Assembly (NCBI GenBank): GCA_027293245.1
Contig: JAPUFZ010000145.1
Location: 1 to 9,016 of the forward strand
Direction: 5' to 3'
DNA: 9,016 nt
Origin: Gammaproteobacteria bacterium
Lineage (GTDB): Bacteria; Pseudomonadota; Gammaproteobacteria; GCA-001735895
Below the pieces are notes generated by a model that was given only the letters and a program-made list of their open reading frames with translations, did not search any database and was not told the origin of the DNA. The translations under genes and the position numbers were made by a program. Shown piece after piece: positions 7,145 to 9,016 of this stretch (position 1 is the first letter of the stretch; each line of letters starts with the position of its first letter).

Positions 7145-7157
7145 CCGATGTTGCTCC
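7145..7157 (+). repeat. Degenerate third repeat copy
   Basis: CCGATG-TTGCTCC at 7145-7157 resembles the copy at 7225-7239 (CCGATGGGATGCTCC) with two bases fewer in the centre. It lies almost midway between the exact copies, 74 bp from the first and 80 bp from the second. Because it is shorter and inexact it may be coincidence. Confidence 0.35.
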
Positions 7158-7224
7158 TGGAATTGTAATTATTCTTTAGAATTCAAATAGTTAAACCTAA
7201 CCTGAAAAAGTATTTGCGCCATTA

Positions 7225-7237
7225 CCGATGGGATGCT
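7225..7237 (+). repeat. Direct repeat copy 2, CCGATGGGATGCT
   Basis: Exact second copy of the 13-mer at 7071-7083. It lies about 50-70 bp before the tauD-like start and just upstream of the candidate -35 box at 7245, a usual place for an activator site on the plus strand. Confidence 0.6.
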
Positions 7238-7244
7238 CCAATCG

Positions 7245-7273
7245 TTGCGCTAGTGTAATAAACTTTATATTGT
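7245..7273 (+). promoter_or_regulatory. Weak candidate promoter of tauD-like operon
   Basis: TTGCGC (7245-7250) and TATTGT (7268-7273) are separated by 17 bp. The matches to consensus are only 3 and 4 of 6. Transcription from it would begin near 7280, leaving almost no leader for an ATG at 7287 but about 25 nt for the ATG at 7305, which would favour the later start. The evidence is weak. Confidence 0.3.
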
Positions 7274-7286
7274 ACAGCAGCTAAAT

Positions 7287-8255
7287 ATGGGGCTACTCAG
7301 AATCATGGAAAATACGCTTAAAAACGTTAATCCACCCGTTTTTCAACACTTTTCCGGCACAGGGTCGCCATTTTTGCTGGAAAATGAATCGGCGTATCAA
7401 ATTTGGCGAGAAACCAGGCTTGAGCATTATCGGTGCCTGAATCCTGCCAGGATAATTAATATCGCCGATGCTTCGAGTTTCTCAGTCGAGACACAGCAGA
7501 ACCTGGCAACTCAGATGCAGGCGTTTAACTTTGCCTTTTTTGAAATAGACAGGGGCAGGCATTTACTCAGCCGGAAAGACTTCCTCAAATTGGGCCGCAG
7601 GCTGGGTTTGCATCGGTTTGAATCCAGTCCTGATCAGGAAATGGATGGCGTTACGGCACTGAAGGCTGTCGATGCCTCGGATAAGCGATCGATGTATATT
7701 CCCTATAGCTCGCGGGCGCTTAACTGGCATACAGATGGCTATTACAATCCCACGAGTGCTCGTATAGGTGCTTTTTTGTTGTATTGTGTAAACCCGGCGC
7801 ATCAGGGTGGCGACAGTTTTCTGCTTGATCACGAGATGCTTTATTTGCAAATTCGTGATACCGCGCCAGAATTGCTGGTCGCGTTAATGGATCCTGCGGT
7901 GATGGTGGTGCCGGCCAATGTTCAAAATGGTCAGGTTATCAGGCCGGCCGAATCGGGGCCGGTGTTTAGCGTCGATAGTGAATCGGGTCGTCTGGCTATG
8001 CGATATTCATCGCGACCCCGTTATATAAGCTGGAAATCCGATGAGCTGACCAAACAGGCGGTGGATCTGGTAACTGAACTATTGGGAGATAACGAATTCG
8101 CTGTAAGCCTGAAATTGAAACGCGGGCAGGGTATTATTTGTAACAATGTTTTGCATGGGCGTAAGGCCTATGCTGATGGCTCGACTGATGAAGTTTCACG
8201 TCTGTATTATCGTGCGCGCTATTATGACACTGTTAGTTTTGCGGATTACGCGTAA
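7287..8255 (+). CDS. TauD/TfdA-family 2-oxoglutarate-dependent dioxygenase
   Basis: A 322-residue non-haem Fe(II)/2-oxoglutarate oxygenase of the TauD/TfdA type. The facial triad is visible as LNWHTDGYYN (H148, D150) and the distal NNVLHGRKAY (H290). The arginine-rich SRLYYRARYYD (R305, R309, R311) supplies the residue that binds 2-oxoglutarate. Secondary-structure-like strands between them (IGAFLLYCVNPAHQGGDSFLLD, 160-181) fit the jelly-roll fold. The substrate cannot be read from sequence. A link to taurine or another organosulfur compound is possible but not shown, and nothing establishes a role in Dsr sulfur oxidation beyond position. Start: ATG at 7287 or at 7305 (MENTLKNVNPP). Neither has a strong ribosome binding site, and 7305 fits the candidate promoter better. 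It leads a plus-strand operon divergent from dsrA, 15 nt before the next gene. Confidence 0.88.
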   Translation: MGLLRIMENTLKNVNPPVFQHFSGTGSPFLLENESAYQIWRETRLEHYRCLNPARIINIADASSFSVETQQNLATQMQAFNFAFFEIDRGRHLLSRKDFLKLGRRLGLHRFESSPDQEMDGVTALKAVDASDKRSMYIPYSSRALNWHTDGYYNPTSARIGAFLLYCVNPAHQGGDSFLLDHEMLYLQIRDTAPELLVALMDPAVMVVPANVQNGQVIRPAESGPVFSVDSESGRLAMRYSSRPRYISWKSDELTKQAVDLVTELLGDNEFAVSLKLKRGQGIICNNVLHGRKAYADGSTDEVSRLYYRARYYDTVSFADYA

Positions 8256-8270
8256 ATTGGAGCACCCTGG

Positions 8271-8459
8271 ATGATTTGGTTAAGCGAGATACTGATTCAG
8301 GAACACCAGCTCACCAGCTTCGATGATTTACAGGCGGCGGTAAGAAAACGCGCACAGGCGGGTGAAGTGCTTTTTGGAATTGATATCAAGCCACAGTTCG
8401 GGGACACGCCCGCAAACTGGGAGTCTGTGCTTGAATCAATATTTACCGACAAATTGTGA
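8271..8459 (+). CDS. Unrecognised 62-residue protein
   Basis: I do not recognise this small protein. It is likely real: GGAG lies eight bases before the ATG, the gap after the tauD-like gene is only 15 nt, and the frame ends exactly where the Cas6-like frame begins. It is soluble and mixed in character. A hydrophobic N-terminal helix-like stretch (MIWLSEILIQEH) is followed by a charged segment LQAAVRKRAQAGEVLFGIDIKP and an acidic end, NWESVLESIFTDKL. There is no cysteine, signal peptide or membrane segment. It could be a small partner of the Cas6-like protein, or, less likely, the N-terminal part of it if the TGA at 8457-8459 is an error or is read through. Confidence 0.6.
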   Translation: MIWLSEILIQEHQLTSFDDLQAAVRKRAQAGEVLFGIDIKPQFGDTPANWESVLESIFTDKL

Positions 8460-9016
8460 CTGGATATTCTTGTGTACTGGCAAGATGACAAAGATGCGGC
8501 GGAGAGCTTTCGGATACCCGATGATGTCGTTGATATTGTCTTCAAAATAAGCGGGTCTCGACTGGTAGTGGACCATGCACAGTCCCTCGCCGATGCGATT
8601 TGCGAGAGGTTGCCAGAGTCGAGTCATGGACAAATTGGCATTCACCGGATCCGTGTAGGGGCCTCGGGCAATGGCTGGAACAGTCCTAACGAGGCAGGGG
8701 AGATAATGCAATTGCCACGACGAGCCCGGTTGGTGATGCGTATACACAAAAGCGTCCATCGGCAGGTCTTGCAGCTTTGTGATACGCAACTGGAAATTGA
8801 AGGAGAGCATCTAAAACTGGGCGCTAGTGGCGTGCGGAAGTTAAGTAGTATAACAACCCTGTTTTCGCACAGTATCGTCTGCGATGAGGCACAGGCTGAA
8901 AGCGATTTTCTTGATGATATGGCATCGGCACTAGAGGCAATGAATGTAAAGGTAAAAAAGATGATTTGTGGTACGACACATACTATCCGCTCGGACCAGG
9001 GTTCGATTTTCACCCG
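8460..9016 (+). CDS. Cas6-like (Cmx6-type) RAMP protein, partial
   Basis: The frame stays open for 185 codons to the window edge. It resembles the Cas6/Cmx6 family (PF09559/TIGR02807, recalled, not searched). Features numbered from codon 8460 are VVDIVFKISGSRLVVDH (23-39, the first strand and the DH pair), GIHRIRVGASGNGW (60-73), LPRRARLVMRI (85-95), a G-x3-VRKL segment (121-128), and KKMICGTTHTIR (166-177). Cas6 proteins are ferredoxin-fold RNA endonucleases that process CRISPR transcripts, but no repeat array or other cas gene is visible here. I recall similar proteins annotated next to dsr genes in other sulfur oxidisers, so this may be a domesticated RNA-binding protein. The start is unclear. 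CTG at 8460 directly follows the TGA of the previous gene in the same frame, and GTG at 8472 is the first conventional start; no strong ribosome binding site favours either. The C-terminus is missing. Confidence 0.72.
   Translation, partial: MDILVYWQDDKDAAESFRIPDDVVDIVFKISGSRLVVDHAQSLADAICERLPESSHGQIGIHRIRVGASGNGWNSPNEAGEIMQLPRRARLVMRIHKSVHRQVLQLCDTQLEIEGEHLKLGASGVRKLSSITTLFSHSIVCDEAQAESDFLDDMASALEAMNVKVKKMICGTTHTIRSDQGSIFT

Larger units (their letters stand above)
6961..7286. promoter_or_regulatory. Divergent regulatory region, dsrA / tauD-like operons
   Basis: This 326-nt non-coding stretch separates the dsr operon from the oppositely oriented tauD-like operon and must hold signals for both. 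Visible contents are the strong dsrA ribosome binding site GAGGAG (6972-6967), a 13-bp exact direct repeat at 7071-7083 and 7225-7237 with a degenerate third copy at 7145-7157, and an AT-rich block at about 7160-7215. I could not pick a convincing sigma70 promoter for dsrA. That would fit an activator-dependent or alternative-sigma promoter, but is only negative evidence. Confidence 0.7.

Noticed and set aside
8451..8490. Selenocysteine insertion at the TGA between the small gene and the Cas6-like frame
   Set aside because: Short nested inverted repeats (TTGT/ACAA and CTTG/CAAG) surround the TGA, but the stems are only 4 bp with large internal loops and do not make a convincing bacterial SECIS. 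No homologous cysteine position is known.
8436..9013. Minus-strand open frames opposite the Cas6-like gene
   Set aside because: The plus-strand frame shows family-like motifs through its whole length. The opposite frames have low-complexity, serine- and cysteine-rich translations typical of antisense reading.
8460..9016. CRISPR array accompanying the Cas6-like gene
   Set aside because: No regularly spaced repeats of 25-40 bp were seen anywhere in the window. The only direct repeats are the 13-mers near 7071 and 7225.

Overview
The window carries most of a reverse-type dissimilatory sulfite reductase (rDsr) locus from a sulfur-oxidising bacterium, most likely a gammaproteobacterium. The minus strand reads dsrA-dsrB-dsrE-dsrF-dsrH-dsrC-dsrM-dsrK-dsrL, the classic Allochromatium-type order. 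DsrEFH (with DsrE Cys78 and DsrH Cys20) and DsrL mark the oxidative, sulfur-oxidiser version of the pathway rather than sulfate reduction. No ribosomal RNA, tRNA, insertion sequence or CRISPR array was seen.

Layout: 1-719 is the 5' part of dsrL, which runs off the left edge. 758-2266/2281 is dsrK, interrupted by an in-frame TAG. Then come dsrM, dsrC, dsrH, dsrF, dsrE, dsrB and dsrA up to 6960, with gaps of about 10-55 nt, so they look like one transcription unit. A 326-nt divergent intergenic region (6961-7286) holds a 13-bp exact direct repeat plus a degenerate third copy. On the plus strand a second apparent operon follows: a TauD/TfdA-type 2-oxoglutarate dioxygenase (7287-8255), an unrecognised 62-residue protein (8271-8459), and a Cas6-like protein with no CRISPR array in sight (from 8460 or 8472, running off the right edge).

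How the genes work together (established for the family): sulfane sulfur is relayed through DsrEFH to the C-terminal cysteines of DsrC. DsrAB oxidises the DsrC-linked sulfur to sulfite. DsrL supplies NAD(P)-linked electron exchange, and the membrane module containing DsrM and DsrK reoxidises or recycles DsrC.

Main points for a second look: (1) the amber codon in dsrK falls between cysteine ligands of one CCG cluster module, with an undamaged reading frame on both sides, although TAG is an ordinary stop for dsrE and dsrH next door; (2) an orphan Cas6-like RAMP protein and a TauD-like enzyme sit divergently to dsrA; (3) the Cas6-like frame lacks an ATG and abuts, in the same frame, the TGA of the small gene before it; (4) repeated motifs lie in the shared regulatory region. 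The first and third could also be sequencing or assembly errors.
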